A DNA stretch of 7,492 nt from Erysipelothrix sp. UBA3383 (lineage in GTDB: Bacteria > Bacillota_I > Bacilli_A > Erysipelotrichales > Erysipelotrichaceae), in contig DEPV01000069.1 of assembly GCA_002358955.1 (NCBI GenBank), positions 1 to 7,492 on the forward strand. The letters run 5' to 3'. The first letter of the stretch is position 1, and each line of letters opens with the position of its first letter. Positions 1-6,494 of the stretch are shown piece after piece. The position numbers were made by a program, and so were the translations under genes. A model generated the notes under the pieces. It did not search any database and had not been told where the DNA came from. It saw only the letters and a list, made by a program, of their open reading frames with translations.

Positions 1-341
1 AATCCATAGATAAAGCCACTACATGCTGCATTCACATCAAAACAAGGGATGTCCTTTTTTATCTTGAGTGCTGCCTTCACTTGGTTGGCTACTGTAGGGA
101 TCGCCTTATCGGCAGTATATGTTGATACAACAATACAATCAATGGTTTCTAAATCAACACCGGTATTCAGTGCAGCTTGAGTTGCCATATGAGCATTGCT
201 CTTTGTTTCATAGTATCGGGTTTTAATTCCTGTACGTTGTGTAATCCATTCATCATTGGTATCCATAATGGTCGCAAGATCATCATTGGTAACTTCTAAA
301 CTTGGGATGTATGCCCCAGTTGCAACGATTCTACTTTTCAT
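1..341 (-). CDS. fabH: 3-oxoacyl-ACP synthase III (KAS III), N-terminal part, cut by window edge
   Basis: KAS III starts type II fatty-acid synthesis in the cytosol by condensing acetyl-CoA (or another acyl-CoA primer) with malonyl-ACP. Only the first 113 codons are present. Reading from the ATG at 341 gives MKSRIVATGAYIPSLEVTND, then DEWITQRTGI at residues 30-39, a FabH signature, and FDVNAACSGFIYG at 101-113, which holds the nucleophilic Cys107 of the thiolase fold. The His and Asn of the catalytic triad lie beyond the edge. The start is supported by a GGAGGTG ribosome site about 6 nt upstream, and the first 11 nt overlap the end of accA, so it is the fifth visible gene of the acc operon and probably translationally coupled. 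The fit to FabH is close; a FabH-like paralogue cannot be excluded without the C-terminal half. Confidence 0.95.
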   Translation of the reverse strand, partial: MKSRIVATGAYIPSLEVTNDDLATIMDTNDEWITQRTGIKTRYYETKSNAHMATQAALNTGVDLETIDCIVVSTYTADKAIPTVANQVKAALKIKKDIPCFDVNAACSGFIYG

Positions 342-1131
342 AATAAACACCTCCGATGTTACGGAATTTCTTTTGACGCTCACGTTTGATCGCCAATGGT
401 TCCATTTTTTCATACTGTTTTAAAGTTTGATCCAGCATTTTTTCCAATCGATTTAATGTAAGTGGCAAAGCCTCTTCCAATAAAACCGGTTCTCTTAAAA
501 TCTTATCGATGATTCCCAGTTCCATTAAATCTTGGGCTGTAATCTTCATTTGGTCTACGATTTCAGGTGCTAGTGATGCATCCTTGTATAGAATTGATGC
601 AAATCCTTCGGGTGATAGTATGGAGTAAATGGCATTTTCCATCATCCATACTTGGTTGGCAACACCCAGTGCTAATGCACCTCCAGATCCTGCCTCACCC
701 AGTACAATTGCAATAACTGGTACGGTAAGATCTGCCATCAACATTAAGTTTTCAGCAATCGCACTTCCCTGACCACGCTCTTCAGCTCCAATTCCAGGAT
801 AAGCTCCCGGTGTATCAATAAAGGTAATGATGGGTCTTTGGAATTTCTCTGCCTGACGCATCAAACGATGTGCCTTACGATACCCTTCAGGATGAACCAT
901 CCCAAAATTGCGTATTGCATTCTCTTCAAGACTTTTACCCTTAACAATGCCGATCACCGTTACAGGTCTACCATTTAAACTGGCAATACCACCCATTACT
1001 GAACCATCATCACCAAAGTATCGATCTCCATGAAGTTCAATAAAGTCTTTAAAGATACCTTTGATGAAAGCATCACTGCTGGGTCTTTTTTGAGATCGTG
1101 CAGTTTGTACTATTTTCCATGTTTCACTCAT
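331..1131 (-). CDS. accA: acetyl-CoA carboxylase carboxyltransferase subunit alpha
   Basis: AccA pairs with AccD in the carboxyltransferase heterotetramer, which moves CO2 from carboxybiotin on AccB to acetyl-CoA and forms malonyl-CoA. The crotonase-fold core is clear: NFGMVHPEGYRKAHRLM at about 75-91, FIDTPGAYPGIGAEERGQG at 104-122, LGEAGSGGALALGVAN at 144-159 and SPEGFASILYKD at 173-184. At 266 aa it lacks the long N-terminal extension of the Bacillus and E. coli proteins and resembles the short streptococcal/lactobacillar form. I start at the ATG at 1131, one base after the accD stop, because MSETWKIVQTAR aligns with short AccA N-termini. An in-frame ATG at 1143 would add four residues (MVIN) and overlap accD by 11 nt. 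Neither start has a strong ribosome site, which suggests coupling to accD. The TAG stop overlaps the fabH start. Confidence 0.96.
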   Translation of the reverse strand: MSETWKIVQTARSQKRPSSDAFIKGIFKDFIELHGDRYFGDDGSVMGGIASLNGRPVTVIGIVKGKSLEENAIRNFGMVHPEGYRKAHRLMRQAEKFQRPIITFIDTPGAYPGIGAEERGQGSAIAENLMLMADLTVPVIAIVLGEAGSGGALALGVANQVWMMENAIYSILSPEGFASILYKDASLAPEIVDQMKITAQDLMELGIIDKILREPVLLEEALPLTLNRLEKMLDQTLKQYEKMEPLAIKRERQKKFRNIGGVYYEK

Positions 1132-1132
1132 A

Positions 1133-1981
1133 TTAATAACCATGCAGACCCAGAATGTTCGATAGTGATGCTTTTAAATCACTTCTTGGAACAATCTTAT
1201 CCACAAATCCTTTCTCAAGGAGGAATTCTGAACTTTGAAACCCTTCTGGTAATTGGGTTTGAATGGTTTGCTCAATCACGCGTGGTCCAGCAAAGCCAAT
1301 CAATGCTTTAGGTTCTGCTAATACAATATCTGCCAACATGGCAAAACTTGCAGTAACACCACCCGTAGTAGGATCACAAAGGACACTAATGTATAAACCA
1401 TTCTTTTCGTTAAACTGTGCAATGGCACTGGAAGTTTTAGCCATTTGCATCAAACTTACAATCCCCTCTTGCATACGCGCTCCTCCTGAAGCGGTAAAGA
1501 TAATAACAGGTTTCTTTTGTTTTGTAGCACGTTCAAATGCTAATGTAATTTTTTCTCCAAGCACACTTCCCATGGAACCCATTAAGAAGTTAGGATCCAT
1601 AATGACTGCAATACAGTCTTTTCCTTCAATGGACGCTTCTGCACAAACCAGTGCATCATACAAACCACTGTGTTCTTGTAGTTTTTCAATTTTATTCATA
1701 TAGCCTGGAAAACGCAGTGGATCCAGTGTTGTCATACGGTGGTTGAATACTTTAAAAGTATCAAAGACCAATCGCGCACGAGATGCACAGTGAATTCTAA
1801 AGTGATGATCACAGTTATGACATACCCACATTGCCTCTTGAAGTTTTTCAAGTTCAATCAGGGTTTCACAACTGGGACATTTCTCATACATACCATCTGG
1901 TACACTGATCAGTCCCTCTAAAAGTTCTGGTTTTTTCTTTTTATCAACTCTGCGTTTCTTAGCATTTAAATCCTTAAACAT
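1133..1981 (-). CDS. accD: acetyl-CoA carboxylase carboxyltransferase subunit beta
   Basis: AccD is the zinc-containing partner of AccA; together they transfer the carboxyl group from biotin to acetyl-CoA. The 282-aa protein opens with a Lys/Arg-rich stretch (residues 8-18), followed by a four-cysteine zinc ribbon, Cys35-x2-Cys38 and Cys54-x2-Cys57. The crotonase-like core shows MGSMGSVLGEKI (134-145), SGGARMQEG (165-173), DPTTGGVTASFAMLAD (203-218) and FAGPRVIEQTI (230-240), all hallmarks of AccD. Length and motif order are normal for the family. The ATG lies inside the last codons of accC (8-nt overlap), with a GAAGGTG ribosome site in the accC coding sequence. The zinc ribbon of E. coli AccD binds nucleic acid and has been linked to translational control; whether this one does so is unknown. 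Confidence 0.97.
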   Translation of the reverse strand: MFKDLNAKKRRVDKKKKPELLEGLISVPDGMYEKCPSCETLIELEKLQEAMWVCHNCDHHFRIHCASRARLVFDTFKVFNHRMTTLDPLRFPGYMNKIEKLQEHSGLYDALVCAEASIEGKDCIAVIMDPNFLMGSMGSVLGEKITLAFERATKQKKPVIIFTASGGARMQEGIVSLMQMAKTSSAIAQFNEKNGLYISVLCDPTTGGVTASFAMLADIVLAEPKALIGFAGPRVIEQTIQTQLPEGFQSSEFLLEKGFVDKIVPRSDLKASLSNILGLHGY

Positions 1982-3338
1982 CCATTACACCTTCTTTCAA
2001 TAAATCTGTCACAAGGGATGTTGTATATTCATTGTCTTGAAATGCTTCACTCAATAAAATTTCCAATTGGAAATCAATGTTGGTAACCAAACCATCAACA
2101 TCAAGTTCTTCAAGACAACGGATTGCTTTTTCCATCGCCTCATCACGTGTTGGTGCATGAACGATGACCTTAGCAATCATAGAATCATAGAATGGTTGAA
2201 TGGTATAACCTGAGTAAACAAAGGTATCAATTCGAACACCATTTCCTCCAGGCATATGCACGGAGTGTATTTTTCCAGCTGCAGGAAGGAAGTTTTTACG
2301 AGGATCCTCAGCGTTAATACGCATTTCAATGGCATGCCCTCGTGCTACTAAATCACTTTGTTTAAAGGATAAACGTCGTCCTTCTGCAATTCTAATTTGT
2401 TCTTTAATCAAGTCAATGCCTGAAATCATTTCACTTACAGGATGTTCAACTTGGATTCGTGTATTCATTTCAATAAAGTAAAATTCTTCATTTTTATCCA
2501 TAATGAATTCAAAAGTACCACAGGATACATAACCAATACTTTGTGCTGCTTGTACACTGACATCATAAAGACGCTGACGTGTAGCTGCACTGATGTTTTG
2601 TACTGGAGCTTCTTCAATCATTTTCTGGTTGTTACGTTGTACTGAACATTCACGCTCAAACACATGAACCACATTACCATAGTTATCCCCAATCACTTGG
2701 ACTTCAATATGGCGTGGGTTTTCAACAAAACGTTCAATGTATACTGCATCATTGTTAAATGCAGCCAATCCTTCAGCTCGGGCTTGATCATACATACTCT
2801 TTAAGTCATCTTCACTATAAGAAATACGCATTCCCTTACCACCACCTCCGGCAGTTGCTTTAATCATCAATGGATAGCCCAGTTCTTTTGCCAGTTCCAA
2901 TGCATCTTCATAAGTATGAATCAGTCCCTTAGATCCTGGTACTACAGGCATTCCTGCTTCAATCATGGTTTGTCGAGCCGTTACTTTATCACCCATCACA
3001 TGGATGTGTGAACTTTTTGGACCAACAAACTGTATCCCCATCTTTTCGCATTTCTCAACAAAGTCTTCACGCTCTGATAGAAATCCAAAACCGGGATGAA
3101 TTGCAGTTGCTTGAGTGTTTACTGCAGCTTGCAGTATCGCTTCTTGATTTAAATAGGAGTTTGATAATCGATGGTCTCCAATGCATACTGCCTCATCAGC
3201 CAGCATGACATGCAATGAATCTTTATCCACTGTCGAGTACACTGCAACCGTTGCAATGTTTAACTCGCGACATGCTCTAATGATTCTTACAGCAATCTCA
3301 CCGCGATTAGCAATGAGTAATTTCTGAATCATTTTCAT
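1974..3338 (-). CDS. accC: acetyl-CoA carboxylase, biotin carboxylase subunit
   Basis: AccC carboxylates the biotin on AccB using ATP and bicarbonate. The 454-aa protein has the standard three-part layout: an N-terminal pre-ATP-grasp domain (IANRGEIAVRIIRACREL at 9-26, HPGFGFLSE at 81-89), the ATP-grasp domain with the glycine loop KATAGGGGKGMR (160-171), and a C-terminal biotin-carboxylase domain. The catalytic strip FIEMNTRIQVEHPVSEM (288-304) supplies the metal- and bicarbonate-binding Glu290, Asn292, Arg294, Gln296 and Glu298. Arg340 in MRINAEDP matches the biotin-binding Arg338 of E. coli. One oddity is Cys-Ser-Val-Gln-Arg-Asn-Asn-Gln-Lys at 231-239, where the family normally has two consecutive Arg after Gln. 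The start overlaps the accB stop as ATGA (3335-3338), with no good ribosome site of its own, so translation is probably coupled. A second in-frame ATG lies two codons later. Confidence 0.98.
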   Translation of the reverse strand: MKMIQKLLIANRGEIAVRIIRACRELNIATVAVYSTVDKDSLHVMLADEAVCIGDHRLSNSYLNQEAILQAAVNTQATAIHPGFGFLSEREDFVEKCEKMGIQFVGPKSSHIHVMGDKVTARQTMIEAGMPVVPGSKGLIHTYEDALELAKELGYPLMIKATAGGGGKGMRISYSEDDLKSMYDQARAEGLAAFNNDAVYIERFVENPRHIEVQVIGDNYGNVVHVFERECSVQRNNQKMIEEAPVQNISAATRQRLYDVSVQAAQSIGYVSCGTFEFIMDKNEEFYFIEMNTRIQVEHPVSEMISGIDLIKEQIRIAEGRRLSFKQSDLVARGHAIEMRINAEDPRKNFLPAAGKIHSVHMPGGNGVRIDTFVYSGYTIQPFYDSMIAKVIVHAPTRDEAMEKAIRCLEELDVDGLVTNIDFQLEILLSEAFQDNEYTTSLVTDLLKEGVMDV

Positions 3339-3736
3339 TGTAATTCAAATAAGACTTCATCAAATGAGACTGCTTGACCATCTTCAACACAGACACGTGC
3401 AACAACTCCATCACGATCTGCTTTAATCTCATTCATTACTTTCATCGCTTCGATGATACACAGGACATCACCCTTCTTGAATGCTTGTCCCTGTGTTACA
3501 AATACGGATGCATCAGGACTTGGTTTATCATAGAAGACACCAACTAAGGGTGCTTTAATACCATCCTTAACAGCCTCTGTAATAGGTGCTGTGACGCTTT
3601 GTTGTGGGATCGTAATCCCTGATGTTAATGTTTCTTTTTTAAGTGTAATACTGAATGTTTCATCTTTGTATGAGAGTTCTGTTAGTCCTTCTTCTTTTAG
3701 GATATTTAACAGTTCTTTAATTTCTTTTGTTTTCAT
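3335..3736 (-). CDS. accB: acetyl-CoA carboxylase biotin carboxyl carrier protein
   Basis: AccB (BCCP) carries biotin between the biotin carboxylase AccC and the carboxyltransferase AccA/AccD. The 133-aa product has an N-terminal helical region (KTKEIKELLNILKEEGLTEL), a short linker around 40-58 and a C-terminal biotinyl domain. The biotin attachment site is IIEAMKVMNEI with Lys99, and the 'thumb' loop typical of bacterial BCCP is visible as YDKPSPDASVF (69-79). The start at 3736 is chosen because it follows GGAGG by 4 nt and begins with the family's usual MKxKEIKELL. An in-frame extension to 3802 would run through the divergent promoter and into the fabV ribosome site, so it is unlikely. It is the first gene of the operon, about 28 nt from the predicted transcription start, and overlaps accC by 4 nt. 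No fabZ sits between accB and accC, unlike in many Lactobacillales. Confidence 0.96.
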   Translation of the reverse strand: MKTKEIKELLNILKEEGLTELSYKDETFSITLKKETLTSGITIPQQSVTAPITEAVKDGIKAPLVGVFYDKPSPDASVFVTQGQAFKKGDVLCIIEAMKVMNEIKADRDGVVARVCVEDGQAVSFDEVLFELQ

Positions 3737-3751
3737 ACGACCTCCGAAATT

Positions 3752-3768
3752 AGTTTGATATTCAAAGC
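3752..3768. promoter_or_regulatory. FabT-like operator palindrome
   Basis: The 17 bases AGTTTGATATTCAAAGC contain perfect 5-bp arms, TTTGA (3754-3758) and TCAAA (3762-3766), around TAT. From memory, the binding consensus of FabT, the MarR-family fatty-acid repressor of Lactobacillales, is close to ANTTTGATTATCAAATT, and the core arms match. The site covers the fabV -35 box and the predicted start of the acc transcript, so a protein bound here could block both promoters. FabT itself is not encoded in the window, so the identity of the regulator is inferred. Confidence 0.6.
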
Positions 3769-3783
3769 AAATCATAATATAAT
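3755..3783 (+). promoter_or_regulatory. fabV promoter
   Basis: A TTGATA -35 box (3755-3760) and a perfect TATAAT -10 box (3778-3783) are separated by 17 bp. This predicts a transcript start near 3790 and a leader of about 28 nt before the fabV ATG. The -35 lies within the TTTGA-TAT-TCAAA palindrome. Confidence 0.8.
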
Positions 3784-3799
3784 GAATCTTGTAAGTCAA
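3771..3799 (-). promoter_or_regulatory. acc operon promoter
   Basis: On the minus strand TTGACT (3799-3794) and TATGAT (3776-3771) are separated by exactly 17 bp; each box differs from the sigma-70 consensus at one position. The predicted start is near 3764, inside the palindrome, giving a leader of about 28 nt before accB. The boxes interlock with those of the fabV promoter: each -10 lies within the other promoter's spacer. Confidence 0.72.
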
Positions 3800-3801
3800 C
3801 A

Positions 3802-3808
3802 AAGGAGA
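3802..3808 (+). promoter_or_regulatory. fabV ribosome binding site
   Basis: AAGGAGA about 9 nt before the ATG at 3818 fixes the fabV start. The open frame extends upstream to an ATG at 3755, but that codon lies in the promoter and has no ribosome site. Confidence 0.8.
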
Positions 3809-3817
3809 TATTTGACA

Positions 3818-5008
3818 ATGATTATAAAACCATTAATCCGCGATAATATCGCACTCAACGCACATCCAAAAGGATGTTATGAAAATATTGTGAATGACAT
3901 CAAATGGGTGGAAACACAAGATCCAATTACTTCTAAACCTTTAAACGTATTAATAATTGGAGGGAGCTCTGGCTATGGTCTTGCAAGTCGTATTGCACTG
4001 GCTTTTGGTTCTCAGTCCTATACCTACAATGTGAGTTTTGAAAGAGCTGGGAGCAAACGTTCTACCGCTTCAGCAGGCTACTACAACAACCTTGCATTCA
4101 CACAACTTGCAAAAGAGAAAGGCATTGCATCCGATGATTTTAACGGTGATGCATTCTCATTTGAAACGAAAGATAAGGTCCTAAACGACTTTATTGATCA
4201 AGGGAAAAAGATCGACCTACTGATTTATTCAGTCGCAAGTGGCATTCGTATCGACCCTTATACTCAAGAGAAATACGTTTCCAGTTTAAAACCAATTGGT
4301 GAACACTTTGAAGGGTTATCCGTAGATGTTGCTAAGAAAACACTTAAAGCAGTTTCTTTAGAACCGGCAAGTGAGGAAGAAATCGAATCCACACGTAAAG
4401 TTATGGGTGGTGAAGACTACCTATTATGGGTTCAAGCAATTGCTGATAAGAACTTATTCAGTAACAATGCTAAAACCATTACTTATACCTACTTGGGTTC
4501 AGAACTGACTTACCCTATCTATAAAGATGGAACCATTGGAAATGCAAAACGTGACTTGGAAGAGTCGCATGGCAAGATTCAAGAAATCATGAATGATTAC
4601 AACGGTGAAGCACTGATTTCAAGTTCTAAAACCGTTGTTACAAAAGCATCAGTATTCATTCCTACAGTAGCACTCTATGGTGCAACACTATTTAAAGTGA
4701 TGAAAGAGAAAGACACACACGAAAGTATCCTTGAACATAAATACCGTCTGTATAAAGATATGGTTTATGGCAATAAGCGTCTAGTTGATGAACAGGGTCT
4801 TGTACGTCTTGATAGTTTTGAACTGGATGGACAAACACAAGAAGAAGTAAAAGCACTGATGGCAGAAACTTCAAAGTCAGAAGATCTTGATGCAATTGAC
4901 TTTGATTACTTCATAGAACAGTTCAATCAAATGAACGGTTTTATGGTAAATGACGTTGATTATGAGGAAGATTTAGACATCCTAGAATTTAATAGCAATA
5001 TCCTTTGA
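3818..5008 (+). CDS. fabV: trans-2-enoyl-ACP/CoA reductase, FabV/TER family (NADH)
   Basis: FabV/TER enzymes reduce the trans-2 double bond of enoyl-ACP or enoyl-CoA with NADH, the last step of an elongation cycle. The 396-aa length is typical of the family and much longer than FabI. Seen in order: MIIKPLIRDNIALNAHPKGC at the N-terminus; the Rossmann motif IGGSSGYGLASRIALAFG (47-64); FERAGSKR (74-81), whose Glu75 sits where the family reads the NADH ribose; IYSVAS (136-141); LKPIG (157-161); and the catalytic Tyr-x8-Lys, Tyr235 to Lys244, within TYPIYKDGTIGNAKRDLE. The position of this Tyr/Lys pair matches the numbering I recall for Burkholderia FabV. The start follows a clear ribosome site. 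The gene is divergent from the acc operon and shares its probable operator, which favours a fatty-acid synthesis role over a butyrate-fermentation TER role. Substrate (ACP or CoA) cannot be decided from sequence alone. Confidence 0.95.
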   Translation: MIIKPLIRDNIALNAHPKGCYENIVNDIKWVETQDPITSKPLNVLIIGGSSGYGLASRIALAFGSQSYTYNVSFERAGSKRSTASAGYYNNLAFTQLAKEKGIASDDFNGDAFSFETKDKVLNDFIDQGKKIDLLIYSVASGIRIDPYTQEKYVSSLKPIGEHFEGLSVDVAKKTLKAVSLEPASEEEIESTRKVMGGEDYLLWVQAIADKNLFSNNAKTITYTYLGSELTYPIYKDGTIGNAKRDLEESHGKIQEIMNDYNGEALISSSKTVVTKASVFIPTVALYGATLFKVMKEKDTHESILEHKYRLYKDMVYGNKRLVDEQGLVRLDSFELDGQTQEEVKALMAETSKSEDLDAIDFDYFIEQFNQMNGFMVNDVDYEEDLDILEFNSNIL

Positions 5009-5032
5009 TTTTAAATGCAATTTCCTTATAAT
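5005..5032 (+). promoter_or_regulatory. putative promoter of the flavin reductase gene
   Basis: A perfect TATAAT (5027-5032) lies 16 bp after TTGATT (5005-5010), which overlaps the fabV stop. Transcription would start near 5039, just before the ribosome site AAGGAAGGAG. Read-through from fabV is also possible because no terminator separates the genes. Confidence 0.5.
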
Positions 5033-5042
5033 ATCTAAGGAA
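5022..5042. repeat. perfect palindrome over the -10 box and ribosome site
   Basis: The arms TTCCTTA (5022-5028) and TAAGGAA (5036-5042) are perfect complements around the 7-nt centre TAATATC. The left arm and centre contain the TATAAT -10 box, and the right arm runs into the ribosome site of the following gene. It could be an operator for a dimeric repressor, or in read-through RNA from fabV a weak hairpin next to the ribosome site. No poly-T follows, so it is not a terminator. Confidence 0.5.
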
Positions 5043-5052
5043 GGAGCTTTAA

Positions 5053-5610
5053 ATGAAAAAAATACTCGCACTAACTGGATCCGTCAAAGGGATCAAGACA
5101 CAAGTTGCACTCAAACAAACTTTAAGTGCAATCGAGAAGATTGAACCAAATATAAATACGGATCTCTTAGTCATAGGAGATTTCAATTTAGAGTTTAGCG
5201 ATGGTAGAGACATTAGTTTATATAACTTAGATACACAATTTGTGATCAATAAGATTCTTGAAGCTGATGCAATTCTCATTGCAACACCAATCTATCAAAC
5301 ATCAATACCAGGAGCATTGAAAAACATCTTCGATTTGCTTCCTATGAATAGTTTAAAAGGAAAACTTGCAGGCATGATTGTTACTGCTGGAAGTCCCATG
5401 TATTATCTGATGGCAGAACAACAACTCAAGCCCATCTTAACGTACATGGGTGCTCATTTGATTCCTAAATATGTTTATATTCAAGATGCAGATTTTAATG
5501 CAAACCAAGAAATTATCAATCCAGACATTACGCAACGTTTGAATGTACTGAGCTGTGATATGATCAAAGGTTTACGACATGTTGCATATGAAAAGACAAT
5601 GACATTTTAA
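5053..5610 (+). CDS. NAD(P)H-dependent FMN reductase-like flavoprotein
   Basis: The 185-aa protein belongs to the flavodoxin-like NADPH-dependent FMN reductase family (SsuE/azoreductase-like), cytosolic enzymes that use NAD(P)H to reduce FMN, quinones or related acceptors. Seen: beta-1 and the phosphate-binding loop MKKILALTGSVKGIKTQ (1-17; the family usually shows GSxRxxS), the strand and FMN loop ILIATPIYQTSIPGALKNIF (74-93), a family signature, and the third loop GMIVTAGSPM (107-116). Length is normal and there is no signal peptide. The ATG follows AAGGAAGGAG closely. It lies 44 nt after fabV with its own likely promoter and ends at a strong terminator, so it is mostly a single-gene unit. 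The physiological acceptor is unknown; being next to fabV does not show a role in lipid metabolism. Confidence 0.88.
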   Translation: MKKILALTGSVKGIKTQVALKQTLSAIEKIEPNINTDLLVIGDFNLEFSDGRDISLYNLDTQFVINKILEADAILIATPIYQTSIPGALKNIFDLLPMNSLKGKLAGMIVTAGSPMYYLMAEQQLKPILTYMGAHLIPKYVYIQDADFNANQEIINPDITQRLNVLSCDMIKGLRHVAYEKTMTF

Positions 5611-5615
5611 ACTCT

Positions 5616-5650
5616 AGCTTTCACTTAGGTGAAAGCTTTTATTTTTCTCT
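5616..5650 (+). terminator. intrinsic terminator after the flavin reductase gene
   Basis: A perfect 9-bp stem, AGCTTTCAC (5616-5624) with GTGAAAGCT (5629-5637), closes a TTAG tetraloop and is followed by a T-rich tract. It begins 6 bp after the TAA stop. Confidence 0.92.
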
Positions 5651-5661
5651 TTTATATAAGG

Positions 5662-5667
5662 TATAAT
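5662..5667 (+). promoter_or_regulatory. -10 box of the methyltransferase-acetyltransferase unit
   Basis: A perfect TATAAT lies 20 nt before the ATG at 5688. No good -35 is visible: the hexamer 17 bp upstream is TTATTT, inside the T tract of the preceding terminator. The strong terminator upstream makes a promoter here necessary. Confidence 0.5.
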
Positions 5668-5687
5668 AAACAAAAGGCGGTAACACT

Positions 5688-6494
5688 ATGAATTTGGAAC
5701 AATACTTTCAGGAACCTAAGATATTTGAATATTCGGATTTAACACTGTGGGAGGATGAGTACATCTCTTCATTACTTCTCAATGCGCATTTGAATCCCCA
5801 TATTGATGATGCTTCTAGAAATCATCAATTTATAGAAGATTCTGCGCGATGGATCTTAGACCAGGCACAAGCATCAAGAAGTTTATTGGACTTGGGATGT
5901 GGTCCAGGGCTTTATACACAAATCTTTAAAAAGCAGATTGATCGTGTTGTTGGTATTGATTTCTCAACACGTTCCATTGAATATGCACAAAGTGTAGATC
6001 CTGATACAAGATACATTCATCAAAACTATTTGGACTATCATGCTGATGAGCATTTTGATACCATCACCATGATTCATTGTGAATTTGGATCTCTATCAAA
6101 ACTCGATCGTGCTCACATGTTAAAAATGATTAAAAATCACCTAAGTGATACTGGATCTTTTTACTTTGATGTATTTACACCAGAACAGCTGGAAGACTTC
6201 CAACAAACAAAAACCTGGATGAATCGTCAACGCAGTTTCTTTAGTCCTGATCCACATACAGAACTCATCTATAATAAGATTTATGATGATCATATTAGTT
6301 TACGCCAATCCACCATCATTACAAAAGACAGTGTTAAAGTTTACCGTCAGTGGTATCAGTACTTTACTTTAGCAAGCATTAAAGAAGAACTTGAAGCAGC
6401 AGGATTAACCATAGTAGCATCTTACAGTAACTTGTTGGGTGATCCTTTGACGGATTTCTCAAGCACTATCGCCTTAGAGGTAAAACATCAATGA
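5688..6494 (+). CDS. class I SAM-dependent methyltransferase, substrate unknown
   Basis: The 268-aa protein has a Rossmann-type methyltransferase core. Motif I is SLLDLGCGPGLYTQIF (65-80), binding the methionine part of SAM. The acidic residue at the end of beta-2 is Asp91 in VVGIDFSTRSIEYAQ (87-101). The beta-4 segment is FDTITMIHCEFGSL (123-136), followed by a helix and GSFYFDVFTP (156-165). The first 60 residues are a helical, acidic cap, and the C-terminal half (about 175-268) contains aromatic strands (VYRQWYQYFTLASIKEELEA) typical of small-molecule or protein methyltransferases of the Methyltransf_25/11 group. A ribosome site, AAGGCGG, precedes the ATG. The last four bases overlap the acetyltransferase start. 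I cannot name the methyl acceptor. Confidence 0.88.
   Translation: MNLEQYFQEPKIFEYSDLTLWEDEYISSLLLNAHLNPHIDDASRNHQFIEDSARWILDQAQASRSLLDLGCGPGLYTQIFKKQIDRVVGIDFSTRSIEYAQSVDPDTRYIHQNYLDYHADEHFDTITMIHCEFGSLSKLDRAHMLKMIKNHLSDTGSFYFDVFTPEQLEDFQQTKTWMNRQRSFFSPDPHTELIYNKIYDDHISLRQSTIITKDSVKVYRQWYQYFTLASIKEELEAAGLTIVASYSNLLGDPLTDFSSTIALEVKHQ

Noticed and set aside
1263..1703. 146-codon plus-strand open frame
   Set aside because: It is antisense to the conserved part of accD and has no family resemblance or ribosome site.
3737..3802. N-terminal extension of accB by 22 residues
   Set aside because: It would place coding sequence across both promoters and the palindrome; the ATG at 3736 has a GGAGG site and the normal BCCP N-terminus.
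3755..3817. N-terminal extension of fabV by 21 residues
   Set aside because: The upstream ATG lies in the -35 region, before the predicted transcription start, and the family N-terminus MIIKP begins at 3818 after a ribosome site.
5004..5017. TTTGATTTTAAATG as a second FabT box after fabV
   Set aside because: Only one half resembles the consensus and the arms do not form a proper inverted repeat; it is better explained as the -35 region of the next gene.
5009..5052. Terminator between fabV and the flavin reductase
   Set aside because: The 7-bp palindrome there is AT-rich and followed by a purine-rich ribosome site, not a T tract.
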